From the NCBI RefSeq assembly GCF_032854445.1, contig NC_088295.1:94545805-94609804 (forward strand): a DNA stretch of 64,000 bases, read 5' to 3'. The stretch's first letter is position 1; the number at the start of each line of letters is the position of its first letter. The position numbers were made by a program, and so were the translations under genes. Below are positions 1 to 13,700 of this stretch, piece by piece. The DNA is from Liolophura sinensis (lineage: Eukaryota > Mollusca > Polyplacophora > Chitonida > Chitonidae). Under the pieces are notes generated by a model that saw nothing but the letters and a program-made list of their open reading frames with translations, was not told where the DNA came from and ran no database searches.

Positions 1-204
1 GTGTACTGAGTATGTAATTCGAGCAGCAAATGTGCATCTGCTGATGTACTGTTGTTATTTTCTGCTGGTTACCTTATGTCATCAATAATTTATGTACATT
101 TAGGGATATAAATGTTAAGACTGTTCCTCTTCCAATGATCAAGATTTTTACATCACTACATGATAGTAGTTTGTTTACCTTGAATTATGTGATGCTGTTG
201 GTAC

Positions 205-1880
205 AGATGAGCACTTAATGCTGAGGTAACGTCTATACCTGTACGTTACTACTGGTATGTCAATCTCAGTATTTCCATAACCGCCACTGATACAAATGAG
301 CACTGAATGTTAAGGTAACATCTATACTGGTATGTCACTGAATGTTAAGGTAACATCTATACTGGTATGTCAATCTCAGTATTTCCATAACCGTCACTGA
401 TACAGATGAGGACTCAGTGTTCAGGTAACGTCTATATTGGTATGTCACTCTCATTATTTCCATAACCGTCACTGATACAGATGAGCACGTAAGGTAACAT
501 CTGTACTGGTATGTCAATCTCAGTATTTCCATAACCGTCACTGATACAGATGAGCACTGAATGTTAAGGTAACGTCTATACCGGTATGTCAATCTCAGTA
601 TTTCCATTATCGTGACTGATACAGATGAGCACTGAATGTTAAGGTAACGTCTATACTGGTATGTCAATCTCAGTATTTCCATAACCGTGACTGATACAGA
701 TGAGCACTGAATGTTAAGGTAACATCTATACTGGTATGTCAATCTCAGTATTTCCATAACCGTGACTGATACAGATGAGCACTGAATGTTAAGGTAACGT
801 CTATACTGGTATGTCAATCTCAGTATTTCCATTACCGTCACTGATACAGATGAGCACTGAATGTTAAGGTAACGTCTATACTGGTATGTCACTGAATGTT
901 AAGGTAACATCTATACCGGTATGTCAATCTCAGTATTTCCATAACCGTCACTGATACAGATGAGCACTGAATGTTAAGGTAACGTCTATACTGGTATGTC
1001 AATCTCAGTATTTCCATTATCGTGACTGATACAGATGAGCACTGAATGTTAAGGTAACGTCTATACTGGTATGTCAATCTCAGTATTTCCATAACCGTGA
1101 CTGATACAGATGAGCACTGAATGTTAAGGTAACATCTATACTGGTATGTCAATCTCAGTATTTCCATAACCGTCACTGAAACAGATGAGCACTGAATGTT
1201 AAGGTAACGTCTATACTGGTATGTCACTGAATGTTAAGGTAACGTCTATACTGGTATGTCAATCTCAGTATTTCCATAACCGTCACTGATACAGATGAGC
1301 ACTGATGTTAAGGTAACATCTATACTGGTATGTCAATCTCAGTATTTCCATTACCGTCACTGATACAGATGAGCACTGAATGTTAAGGTAACGTCTATAC
1401 TGGTATGTCAATCTCAGTATTTCCATAACCGTCACTGATACAGATGAGCACTGAATGTTAAGGTAACGTCTATACTGGTATGTCAATCTCAGTATTTCCA
1501 TTACCGTCACTGATACAGATGAGAACTGAATATTAAGTTAACATCTATACTGGTACGTCACCCTCAGTATTTCCATTACCGTCACTGATACAGATGAGTA
1601 CTGAATGTTAAGGTAACGTCTATACTGGTATGTCACTGAATGTTAAGGTAACGTCTATACTGGTATGTCGCCCTCAGTATTTCCATTACCGTCACTGATA
1701 CAGATGAGCACTGATGTTAAGGTAATGTCTATACTGGTATGTCACTGAATGTTAAGGTAACGTCTATACTGGTATGTCACCCTCAGTATTTCCATTACCG
1801 TCACTGATACAGATGAGCACTGATGTTAAGGTAACATCTATAGTGTAAATCAATCTCAGTACTTCCATAACTGTCACTGA
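205..1880. repeat. 75-bp minisatellite, about 22 units
   Basis: The 75-bp unit contains TAAGGTAACGT and TCAGTATTTCCAT. Some units are truncated and restart at GTCACTGAATGTTAAGG. Because 75 is divisible by three, the minus strand stays open as a 25-residue repeat, which I do not regard as a gene. Confidence 0.97.
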
Positions 1881-2024
1881 TACTGGAGTTCTAACAGCAT
1901 TCATTTGCTGCCAATGAACCACTTGATATGATGTAGACCTGTCTTTCTCAGATATTCTTTGGTTCCCAAGGATTCACATTGGTTAGCGACATGTTTGGGT
2001 TGGTCAGTTTTGTGAAGGTCCTTA

Positions 2025-3745
2025 AAAGAGGTCTGTGTGTTGAGGTTCACACCTCATGGACCAATGTTTGTTTGATAACTGTCCCCAGAGGCTTTGGTCC
2101 CACGTCAGTAGACTGGTACTGTATGGTGATGAAACCTGTAGGATTTCATTGTAATTGAGAGCTGTTGGTCTGTGTGTTGAGGTTCTCACCTCCTGGACCA
2201 ATGTTTGTCTGATAACTGTCCCCAGAGGCTTTGGTCCCACGTCAGTAGACTGGTACTGTATGGTGATGAAACCTGTAGGATTTCATTGTAATTGAGAGCT
2301 GTTGGTCTGTGTGTTGAGGTTCTCACCTCATGGACCAATGTTTGTCTGATAACTGTCCCCAGAGGCTTTGGTCCCACATCAGTAGACTGGTACTGTATGG
2401 TGATGAAACCTGTAGGATTTCATTGTAATTGAGAGCTGTTGGTCTGTGTGTTGAGGTTCTCACCTCCTGGACCAATCTTTGTCTGATAACTGTCCTCAGA
2501 GGCTTTGGTCCCAGGTCAGTAGACTGGTACTGTATGGTGATGAAACCTGTAGGATTTCATTGTAATTGAGAGCTGTTGGTCTGTGTGTTGAGGTTCTCAC
2601 CTCATGGACCAATGTTTGTCTGATAACTGTCCTCAGAGGCTTTGGTCCCAGGTCAGTAGACTGGTACTGTATGGTGATGAAACCTGTAGGATTTCATTGT
2701 AATTGAGAGCTGTTGGTCTGTGTGTTGAGGTTCTCACCTCATGGACCAATGTTTGTCTGATAACTGTCCCCAGAGGCTTTGGTCCCACATCAGTAGACTG
2801 GTACTGTATGGTGATGAAACCTGTAGGATTTCATTGTAATTGAGAGCTGTTGGTCTGTGTGTTGAGGTTCTCACCTCATGGACCAATGTTTGTCTGATAA
2901 CTGTCCTCAGAGGCTTTGGTCCCAGGTCAGTAGACTGGTACTGTATGGTGATGAAACCTGTAGGATTTCATTGTAATTGAGAGCTGTTGGTCTGTGTGTT
3001 GAGGTTCTCACCTCATGGACCAATGTTTGTCTGATAACTGTCCCCAGAGGCTTTGGTCCCACATCAGTAGACTGGTACTATATGGTGATGAAACCTGTAG
3101 GATTTCATTGTAATTGAGAGCTGTTGGTCTGTGTGTTGAGGTTCTCACCTCATGGACCAATGTTTGTCTGATAACGGTCCCCAGAGGCTTTGGTCCCACG
3201 TCAGTAGACTGGTACTATATGGTGATGAAACCTGTAGGATTTCATTGTAATTGAGAGCTGTTGGTCTGTGTGTTGAGGTTCTCACCTCATGGACCAATGT
3301 TTGTCTGATAACTGTCCCCAGAGGCTTTGGTCCCAGGTCAGTAGACTGGTACTATATGGTGATGAAACCTGTAGGATTTCATTGTAATTGAGAGCTGTTG
3401 GTCTGTGTGTTGAGGTTCTCACCTCATGGACCAATGTTTGTCTGATAACTGTCCCCAGAGGCTTTGGTCCCATGTCAGTAGACTGGTACTGTATGGTGAT
3501 GAAACCTGTAGGATTTCATTGTAATGGAGAGCTGTTGGTCTGTGTGTTGAGGTTGACACCTCATGGACCAATGTTTGTCTGATAACTGTCCCCAGAGGCT
3601 TTGGTCCCACGTCAGTAGACTGGTACTATATGGTGATGAAACCTGTAGGATTTCATTGTAATTGAGAGCTGTTGGCCTGTGTGTTGAGGTTCTCACCTCA
3701 TGGACCAATCTTTGTCTGATAACTGTCCTCAGAGGCTTTGGTCCT
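2025..3745. repeat. 137-bp minisatellite, about 12 units
   Basis: Units share GACCAATGTTTGTCTGATAA and differ by scattered single substitutions (GTCCCCAG or GTCCTCAG; ACGTCAG, ACATCAG or AGGTCAG). Spacing is 137 bp where checked (for example 3282 to 3419). No coding role. Confidence 0.97.
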
Positions 3746-4917
3746 GTGTCGGGATATACTACATAGTGGAGAATCGAACTTCACAGAGCACATGCGGACT
3801 GCAATTTGTCTCGACCTAATGAGCATATTGTATCTGTCGTGATTCCCTCTGGTCCAGTCAGACCTTCTTTTTCTGCTTGATCAGAATGTGCGAGTCAGAA
3901 GTTATCATGACTGTTATACTGAAGTTGCGTCTAAACTATTTGTTACAGCTCAATCACATCACCTTCCTGTCCATCCCACACCACTCTCTCATATCCTATC
4001 AGATCTTTCTCTCATCACAGCCTAATGTTATGGCCATTCACCCAGTTCAGTAGTCAACTGGCCCACTTTGTTGTATCCACAGTTGATGAAGTGCAATGTA
4101 CTCAGCGTGGAGCTCAAGTTATTGACAAATTGCTGTGGTGTACAAAGGCTTTTGTCACCACAAGACATCAGCACCTTGTCTTGTGGTATGGTGTATATAT
4201 TTATTTGATTTTTTAAGGCCTAGCGCTTGTATTGTGTATAATAATTTCTCTAAGTTATGAAGCCTCCCCTTGAGCGGGGTGTGTTCTCCATGGGTACATG
4301 TAGCCAGCTCTGTTTATTCTGAACTCAGTCTGTTGTAAGGTGTTACATAACCTAGCTGTACCTGATAATGGAGGAGAAGTTTTGCTGACAGACATGACTG
4401 AGGTCCCTATGACCACAGGTTCTGGCTACATGCCATTATTAGGTGATGGTATAATATTCCCCTGAAAACAACTGTGAGCGGTGCTAATGTAGATATCTGG
4501 CCTGCTTATTGCCCCGAGTGGCAGACATTGACAGAAGTGCAGAGAGTGGCGTAGACCTGGTAGAAGGCGGCTGTCAGCTCCACAGGGGTGGGGGGGAGGG
4601 GGGTAGTGAAATCCATATTCACTGATCAAATCAAATGTACTGTGTTTACGGGAAATAAACTGCCTGATGTTGAATATCAGGATCGTATGGGTACTATTTA
4701 TAATGTTAAAATGATTCTAAAGTTTAAACAATTTGCAGCTTGCTTTATACATTTTACCAGTTTTGAATATGTGCATGGACGAGGCTTATATTTGTGAACT
4801 GTTATTATGTGATCTATTCTAGAATACGGAATAGCAAGAAATTTGATTGGATTTGGGCTGTTGGATTTTTTTACTAAACAATGTTTGGTATAGCTTGTTA
4901 TAAGCCTGTTTAAGCAG
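3746..4917. other. Unassigned unique sequence
   Basis: About 1.2 kb with only short ORFs, a short G-rich run (4587-4601) and no recognised motif. It could hold noncoding 5' exons of ARHGAP32, but nothing shows this. Confidence 0.6.
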
Positions 4918-5185
4918 ATATAGCTGGTGTCTGCTTCACCGTGTTAGGATGGTTAAGCCTAAAACTGTTGTCTAGTCAACATTAACAGGATGGTTGTGAA
5001 GCACTGAATGGATGGAGCTGGTGTCTGCTTCACCGTGTTAGGACGGTTAAGCCTAAAACTGTTGTCTAGTCAACATTTACAGGATGGTTGTGAAGCACTG
5101 AATGGATGGAGCTGGTGTCTGCTTCACCGTGTTAGGATGGTTAAGATTAAAACGGATGTCTAGTCCACATTTACAGGATGGTTCA
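4918..5185. repeat. About 94-bp tandem triplication
   Basis: Three copies start at AGCTGGTGTCTGCTTCACC (4922, 5015, 5110); the third is degenerate. Intergenic or 5' intronic. Confidence 0.9.
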
Positions 5186-5333
5186 GCTTGAAATTGTAAT
5201 TTAAGAAAGTGCTCTTCCCTGAGGCCCTCTGTGTAACAAAACACAAATAAGCATAGACAGATTATACATTCCATGAAAATGAAGGAAGTCAATAATACTT
5301 TACTATAAAAATCAAAAATTATATCAGTGCCTG

Positions 5334-5470
5334 GTATGTGGGAAGGTCTTCAACAACCTGCGGATGGTTGTGGGTTTTCCCTGGGGTCTGCTTGGTTTTT
5401 TCCCACCATAATACCAGTCAATAAGTGAAATATTCTTGAGTACGGCGTAAAACACCAATCAAATAAAAAT
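5334..5470 (+). mobile_element. SINE fragment (body and tail)
   Basis: Matches the 8291-8548 element from GTGGGAAGGTCT through TTGAGTACGGCGTAAAACAC and ends AATCAAATAAA. The tRNA-like head is missing. Confidence 0.8.
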
Positions 5471-7529
5471 GAATTAGTGTCTGAAATAATGTTTCAAATC
5501 TGTTAATGAAAAAAATGGCAGGTGATAGGTGATATTTGACTGTTGATTGTTGTCTTAATTTGTGTTACACAGTCCAATAAATCCGATTACCCATAACTGC
5601 TCAGCTGTACAATGGAAGAAATGTGCCCCTGGCTGTAGGGTGGTTATTTTCATGGTTAGACTAGGGGTTTATAATTTGGTCATGTGCAGGTTTTGAAAGG
5701 TTAAAATGGGGTCAAATTAATCAAAAAATTGATCTGGCATGTTTAAGCAAAGATAAGTTCCTTTGATATTTTATTCAGTGTACATGAGTGTTTAAGGAAA
5801 GATGAAAAGCACAACCTTTGCTATGTGATGGGAGGTAGCTTTAGTTCTCTTATAGGACTCCTTCCCCTAGATTTATGTGTTTGAAGACAGAATTGGAATC
5901 TGTTTGTTTGGATGCGTCTATATGGATAAGTACAGCAACATGCCGTATGTGTAGGGTTTAAACTTTAACTAGTGCCATGGCATTGTCTAGAGCTGATTGT
6001 GGATGATCAGTGATTTATAGCAACATCAGAGGGCCTGGTCATAAGCCGCGTCTTTAGTTGCTGGAAGCCACACTCTGCATTCTAAGATTCCCTGTTTGTT
6101 TTTAATCATTTTATTGGGATCTTGTTCCCTATAGTCTGTATGGTCAGCTTAGGAAACTGTGAATAACCTTCAACGCACCCTCCTCCCCTTCCCCTCTCCC
6201 CAAACCTTTCCTGGCAATACCAGAGCAATGGCTCTAGCCAAAATTGATTTGGGAATGGCCAGGCTGGGCAGACACTGTATCTGCTTGGTGCTTTCTGTGA
6301 CTAAGACAGCCTGCTGGTACTGGAATTCCCATTTCTTTCACTCAGAGAATATTAATACAGGGTGGTATAGATGAGGTTATCCCCTCATCCCATATAACGT
6401 CCAATCTTACACGTACACATTCTCCAATATCTGGCCCTAAAGCTCATGTTTCCGACTGCCACTCAGGCTCCCAACAAATCTCCTTAATTAAACACATCAA
6501 TATGGTTTGCTGATGCTTAGAAGATATCATATCTGCTGTTCAGAATGAGTGCTTTCTTTGTACTGAGATTTGTTGTGGAAATTAGACAAATTTGCTTTTG
6601 GTGATCTCTGTGGACATCCAATTTCTCACAGTATGATTGTAGGATTGTTTCTGTTGTACAGTAGTGTTCAGCTTTCATGTTCAGCTTTCATGTTCAGCCT
6701 CTATGCTCAGCTTTCAGAACTGTTCAGCATGTCCTGTTCATAACTGTCTACTCACAGGCCTGTGTAAATAGGAACATTAGGAGGGAAAACAAAGGCTATC
6801 AATGTTACATAACCAACCACCTGGTAAGAGGAGACATAGTGTGTGAGGTGTGCTGTGATGTGTATCTGTACTGGAGAGACATGCAGAAGTACATGTACAC
6901 AGGAATGTGGATATGCCATTGTGCTGCTCTTACTGATGTGCTCTTACTGATGTACTCTTGTGTAAATCAGATGACTCAGACCATTGAGATCACTCATTGA
7001 TTTCAACATGGATGTGTGTGTGTGTGTTGTTGTGGGGGGGGGGGGGGCACGGTTGGGGTTGGTGGTGGTGTTGATAAGGTCTCTATCTCCCTGACTAGAG
7101 GTGTTAGGTCTAAGCTGATCAGTGATGTGTCATTGTGTGGTACTTGTGGAAGGAAATCAAGCCGCTATAATTAACTCAACCTGTGTTAATATAACTGTAA
7201 CAATCAGATGAGTGTACTTGATAGCCCTAGGATACTTAGAGCTTGTGTTGTACATGTTTCGTCTTGCCATGTGATGCCTACACCTTTTTGCCAAGCCTTT
7301 GACATAATAATTGCAACTTTTTTGTTTTCTTGTAAACATTGTGTGTATTGTGTTAATTAATAAGTGGTGGTGTTTTATTTCTTTGTACAGTCGTGTATAA
7401 TGTAAAAGCCTGACAATTGAGTATACTGTTGAGCTCTGTATGATTCACCTTGCTGACCTCTTCTGAAGTCCACGTGTTTCCCCAGGTGCCTGCTGTAACA
7501 CTGACTATTACTGGTTTGTTCTCCTGCAG
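5471..7529. other. Unassigned sequence upstream of exon 1
   Basis: About 2 kb of unique DNA with short ORFs only. It holds a TG run followed by a 14-G homopolymer (7034-7047) and ends in the polypyrimidine tract of the exon 1 acceptor. No TATA box or recognisable promoter was identified. Confidence 0.6.
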
Positions 7530-7715
7530 ACAGCACCGGGCCATGGTGGGCCCGAGCACCCCAGACCAGCAGACACCCACTGGCCCATCTCTCCCCCACT
7601 AAACCCTGTAAAGCCTGAACACAATGCTTAATGTTCAGAACCTATATGGCACCCCGCAGATCCCGCGAAAGCGCCCATGTCTGCGCCCACGGAGAATGAC
7701 ACTTATTGATCTAAG
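7530..7715 (+). CDS. ARHGAP32: ARHGAP32 exon 1: 5' UTR 7530-7623 and coding 7624-7715 (aa 1-31)
   Basis: A CTCCTGCAG acceptor precedes 7530 and a GTAACG donor follows 7715. The ATG at 7624 has A at -3 and an in-frame TAA at 7609, which fixes it as the start on this transcript. The 92 coding nt end in phase 2, matching exon 2. The encoded start MLNVQNLYGTPQIPRKR is basic. Because an acceptor precedes it, further noncoding 5' exons probably lie upstream. Vertebrate long isoforms begin differently, so alternative first exons are likely. Confidence 0.65.
7543..7602 (+). promoter_or_regulatory. Upstream ORF in the ARHGAP32 5' UTR
   Basis: An ATG at 7543 in the strong context GCCATGG opens a 19-codon ORF that stops at TAA 7600-7602, 21 nt before the main ATG. 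If exon 1 is used as drawn, scanning ribosomes would meet this start first, so it would be expected to reduce translation of the main frame. Conservation is untested. Confidence 0.45.
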
Positions 7716-10700
7716 GTAACGTGCCTGGCTAGCTCCCCAGTTTGGTTGTGACTGTGCCTGGCATGTGCCTAATAAGATTCTGACTGATGCTAGCCCATTG
7801 AGGGGTAGATTGGTACACGGTTAATTATGCTCCCAAATTCGAGCCCTTCCAGCATGACTTGTTTCTAGTCTAAAACCAATTCCCTGCTTGATTCTGCACG
7901 TTGTACGTTCAGCCCCGATCGTCCAGTGTCTCGTGAATATAGGGCTACTTCTGTACATGAGGCGGTGTGGACTAACTCACGGGGCCAACTGTGCACTGTC
8001 TTGTCTTGGAATCTACAACAGTCCCTTACTCTGTGTGTGTGCCTGGTTTATTGGCTGATTGAGACAATTTCCCCCATTTCCTTCTTACATACCTGTAAGG
8101 AGTTATTGTAATCATATTATCTTTGCTGTTTGTCAATGTTTGTACATTTCTACTAACAGAAGTGACCTTGTTCAGTAGCATGTTAATAGCCTGTGGAGAC
8201 TTTATCCCTGTGTGATATGAGCAGTGTGAATCAGAGCACATTCACGTGTGACGTCAGCTCATTAAGCATTGGAATGTCATCTTACAGCTGAAGCTCCGTG
8301 GCTCAGTTGGTTAGCGCGCTGACACAGCGTAATGACCTAGAAGCCTCTCACCAATGCAGTTGCTGTGAGTTCAAGTTCAGCTCATGCTGGCTTCCTCTCC
8401 AGGTGTATGTGGGAAGGTCTCCCAGCAACGTGTAGATGGTTGTGGGTTCCCCCGGGCACTGCTGGGCTTCCTCCCACCATAATGCTGGCCGCCGTCTTTT
8501 AACTGGAATAGTCTTGAGTACGGCGTAAAAAGCCAATCAGATAAATACGTGTAAAGAAATCTTACAGCTGAGGCTGTCTCATGTTTACCTTCCTTAAGCC
8601 ACAATTTTCAGCTCGCTTCGGGTGAAAAAATGGAGTCTTTGGAAGACTTCTCATAACATCTTGCATTGTTGTATAAAGGTGGATTTCTGACATTTTTTGC
8701 ATGATCAGTGAGTTTGCATGTTTTCCAGCTTTGTGTTGAAGTTCTTTACGTATATTTTGTTTAGTTGCGCACAGTTGAAATTCCATTTTTGTTTTTAAAA
8801 GATGAATACTGTAAACTAAGTAGATGCATGATTTGTAGAAAGTATACAGCTTTTGGAGTTTGTGATTATATGATGCATTATATGAGGCCTTGTGAGTCAG
8901 TTGGTGATGAAGATGTCGTAGCTGTTGGCCTTGTGAGTCAGTTGGTGATGAAGATGTCGTAGCTGTTGGCCTTCTGAGTCAGTTGATGATGAAGATGTCG
9001 TAGCTGTTGGCCTTGTGAGTCAGTTGGTGATGAAGATGTCGTAGCTGTTGGCCTTCTGAGTCAGTTGATGATGAAGATGTAGTAGCTGTTGGCCTTGTGA
9101 GTCAGTTGATGGTGAAGATGTCGTAGCTGTTGGCCTTGTGAGTCAGTTGGTGATGAAGATGTCGTAGCTGTTGGCCTTGTGAGTCAGTTGGTGATGAAGA
9201 TGTCGTAGCTGTTGGCCTTCTGAGTCAGTTGGTGATGAAGATGTCGTAGCTGTTGGCCTTGTGAGTCAGTTGGTGATGAAGATGTCGTAGCTTTTGGTTT
9301 TCTGAGTCAGTTGGTGATGAAGATGTCATAGGCTTTTGGCCTTCTGAGTCAGTTGGTGATGAAGATGTCGTAGCTTTTGGCTTTCTGAGTCAGTTGATGA
9401 TGAAGATGTCTTAGCTGTTGGCCTTGTGAGCCAGTTGGTGATGAAGATGTCGTAGCTTTTGGCCTTCTGAGTCAGTTGGTGATGAAGATGGTCGTAGCTT
9501 TTGGCCTTGTGAGTCAGTTGGTGATGAAGATGTCGTAGCTATTAGCCTTGTGAGCCAGTTGGTGATGAAGATGTCTTAGCTTTTGGCCTTCTGAGTCAGT
9601 TGGTGATGAAGATGTCGTAGCTTTTGGCCTTCTGAGTCAGTTGGTGATGAAGATGTCGTAGCTTTTGGCCTGCTGAGTCAGTTGGTGATGAAGATGTCAT
9701 AGCTATTAGCCTTGTGAGCCAGTTGGTGATGAAGATGTCGTAGCTGTTGGCCTTTTGAGTCAGTTGGTGATGAAGATGTCGAAGCCATTGGAAATGATTA
9801 TACAACAGCTTGTTGAACTACTGACAATTCCAGACTATCCTGTGTTTCTGTTTTGAAGATCTCTTACTCAGAGTTAACTCAGAGGTATTCTAGTTGGGAG
9901 AGTGGGGGGGGGGGGGGGGGGGAATTATGAGCATGAAGTCAGCTATAAACAACTCAAAGTTGTGCCTCACTGGAACTTTACACAAAAACTGCTCAAGATA
10001 CACAAACATTATGTGTACATATGCTCCACAGCATGGTCACTTTCATAGTTTTATCCAACTGTTTTTTTTTCTGAAGGAGAATGCAGTTGGGTGAAGTCAC
10101 GTTTAGCTTGTTGTTAGTTATAACGAGAGAGGTTTTAACATGCTCTGACGACCGCACACCTATGTAGGCTGTCATGCTCGACATTCCAGGTTACATTAAA
10201 ATGATAGGGTATACCTCCAGTCAACCATGAAAGGCCATCAGGACACACTTACCAGTCAGGAAGATGTTTACTTTTGTGCAGTGGTTCACAAGCAAACCAA
10301 AATAAACATATTCAGTGGGACTTACTAATTGAAGAGAATGTGATAACAAGGGAGGTAACTCAGGAATCTTCTTCCAGCTAAAAGTGATCTTGTGTTCAGC
10401 GAGACATACACATCTACTTCATTAGGATTGGGGTCTAAACATTGTTAATGGCCTTCTGGAATTCACAGTTTCATGTGACTTTAAGGACAGTGAATAGAAG
10501 GAAGTCTACTGCTTCTGGCCTGGATTTCCCTTGTGGTTGATCACAGTAAGCCTAACGTTTGCATAATGATCAGCAGTATTAGGGCCTCCTCAACATCATA
10601 CTGTAGCATCGAGCCCATGGCTCTTGAGCATTCAGACATGTAACATGTCACTTTGTGATGATATCTGGGCCTGATAGGGGCCTGCAACATGCCAGTCCAA

Positions 10701-13700
10701 TGTGGTCAGTCTGATGTAGGGTTTGGCAGATGTTTGTTGTACACACAGCACTCTATGGCTTCTCAGATCTATAGTTATGAGCACATGGAACACATTCTTG
10801 TTGGAAATCGGCCACGTTTTGGCAATGAGCACATTCTTGTTGGAAATCGGCCACGTTTTGGCAATGAGCTCATTCTTGTTGGAAATCGGCCACGTTTTGG
10901 CAATGAGCACATTCTTGTTTGAAATTTTAGTATTTAGCCCTGAACAGGTATCTTAGCCCTGAACAGGTATCACAGCGATAGTTCAGCTGTTTAGTTATTG
11001 TTATGCATACAATGGATGTTTTTTTTCTTTTGTATATTTTATATATTGTACTGATATTAATTAACTGATGATGAAGTGCCATGAGGACCCCAGACTTCTT
11101 CACAGGAATCTAGTCTTTGTTTTCTTGGTAGCCTGCCGTGTTAAGTCCAGCACTTCCCTTTGTTTTCTCGGCAGCCTGCAGTGTGAAATCCAGCACCTCC
11201 CTTTGTTTTCTTAGTAACCTGCCTTGTGAAGTCCAGCGCTTCCTAGTCCTGAATGATGTGTACACCTGAGTTATGTGTGTGTCACAGCCTGCAGATCCAC
11301 TGTTTTCATAGGATCCTCACATTCACATAGTTGATGGATGGTTCATGTGGCCCAGGGCTATGTACCAGTCATGAAAACAGTTGTAAAAACACTGCAACAG
11401 TTGTGTGTGGTTATCACTGCTGATGGTACATACTTGTCTATGTTCATCTGTAAGGCATGCAGTGAAATTAGTTCAACTAAGCCTTTACATGAAATGAAAA
11501 AAAATACTTGAATTAATAGAGTGTATAGATAGAAAAACTTGTTATTTTTTATCTAGATTGATACATGTTAGTTTAATATGTAACCTAAGCAGGGATACAT
11601 GTATGTCTATCTTTATTTCTATCCCTTACTTTCATGGACTGTTGTTGTTGTCATGGTAATGTGAACGCTCTGACCCTGATTGCAGTCTGTTAGGTGTATC
11701 AGTGTGTGTGTGTATGGGTGAAGTCAGCATGAGGTGTCAACAGTGCTGGAGGTAATACCTCACAGGGGCATCTTTCTCTTACAGGTGTAATAAGACAGTG
11801 CTGGAGGTAGCACCTCACCGGGGCATCTTTCTCTTACAGGTGTAATGAGACAGTGCTGGAGGTAACACCTCACAAGGTTATCTGTCTCTTACAGTTGTAA
11901 TAAGACAGTGCTGGGGGTAACACCTCACAGGGTGATCTATCTCTTACAGGTGTAATAAGACAGTGCTGGGGGTAGCACCTCACCGGGGCATCTTTCTGTT
12001 ACAAGTGTAATAAGACGGTGCTGGAGGTAGCACCTTACAGGGGCATCTTTCTCTCACAGGTGTAATAAGACAGTGCTGGAGGTAACACCTCACAGGGTGA
12101 TCTGTCTCTCACAGGTGTAATAAGACAGTGCTGGGGGTAACACCTCACAGGGTGATCTGTATCTTACAGGTGTAATAAGACAGTGCTGGGGGTAACACCT
12201 CACAGGGTGATCTGTCTCTTACAGGTGTAATAAGACAGTGCTGGGGGTAACACCTCACAGGGTGATCTGTCTTTTAATAAGACAGGTGTGATAAGACAGG
12301 TTCTGATCAGGATGACGGTACATGTAGCTGTGTGGTAAAATCAGAGGAGCTGAACCATTTAAAATAGACAGGATAGTCTCTGTAAGGTAGTATATGTAAA
12401 GTAACCATCAAGAGTACAAATTAAGTCTGTATTGAAGTTGAGAACTGACCTTGTTTACTGGATTTGAACCTCCCATAATAGTGTAATGTTTCAGTTGCAT
12501 CTTTCAGATGACCCCCAACTCTATATCAGATTAAGTATATTTAATGCAGGTATAATTAAGTTGTCTGTGAGTGTGTGGGTGGCAGTCTGCCTGGCTCACT
12601 CTATGCATGTTGTATGTCAATAGAGCTGGGTGTTCTCCAAGATGAGAAAGCTAGAGTTACCTGAAGTGAGTGAGCATTAGGCGATAGCATTTTAAGGTTT
12701 TGCTAGAAAATTGTGAAGACATTATTGAGCAAGATGATTTGTTTTGTGTTGACAGGAGCACGAGGGCAGACAGTGAAGATGACCTACGGCACAGGAAGTC
12801 AGCTGCAGGCTCCACCAAGTGCGACCTTGGCTCAAGCCAAGGATTCTCCAAGGTCAGTATTGCTTTCTTACTATACACCTACCTGACCACTTCTAGTGTT
12901 ATTATGTTGTCAACGACGTCCCTGACCGAATGGCTTCCTCACAGACCTTTGTGTTAAATCTCTCTGTGGCATGCCTGGCCGAATGGCCTCCTAACAGACC
13001 TTTGTGTTAAATCTCTCTACAGCATGCCTTGCTGAATGGCCTCCTAACAGACCTTTGTGTTAAATCTCTCTACAGCATGCCTGGCTGAATGGCTTCCTAA
13101 CAGACCTTTGTGTTAAATCTCTCTGTGGCATGCCTGGCCGAATGGCCTCCTAACAGACCTTTGTGTGACATCTCTCTGTGGCATGCCTGGCCAAATGGCC
13201 TCCTAACAGACCTTTGTGTTAAATCTCTCTGTGACATGCCTGACCGAATGGCCTCCTAACAGACCTTTGTGTTAAATCTCTCTGTGGTGTGCCTGGCTGA
13301 ATGGCTTCCTCACAGACCTTTGTGCTAAATCTCTCTGTGGCATACCTGGCTGAATGGCTTCCTAACAGACCTTTGTGTTAAATCTCTCTGTGGTGTGCCT
13401 GGCTGAATGGCCTCCTAACAGACCTTTGTGTTAAATCTCTGTGTGGCATGCCTGGCCAAATGGCCTCCTAACAGACCTTTGTGTTAAATCTCTCTGTGGC
13501 CTCTGTGGCCGATTGGCTTCCTAACAGACCTTTGTGCTAAATCTCTGTGTGGCATGCCTGGCTGAATGGCTTCCTAACAGACCTTTGTGTTAAATCTCTC
13601 TGTGGTGTGCCTGGCTGAATGGCCTCCTAACAGACCTTTGTGTTAAATCTCTGTGTGGCATGCCTGGCTGAATGGCCTCCTAACAGACCTTTGTGTTAAA

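Noticed and set aside
335-1510. Minus-strand repeat ORFs (25-residue unit)
   Set aside because: 75-bp minisatellite; open only because the period is a multiple of three.
8291-8380. Possible tRNA gene
   Set aside because: A and B boxes are present but no cloverleaf of tRNA length. The sequence continues into a SINE body and tail shared with other copies.
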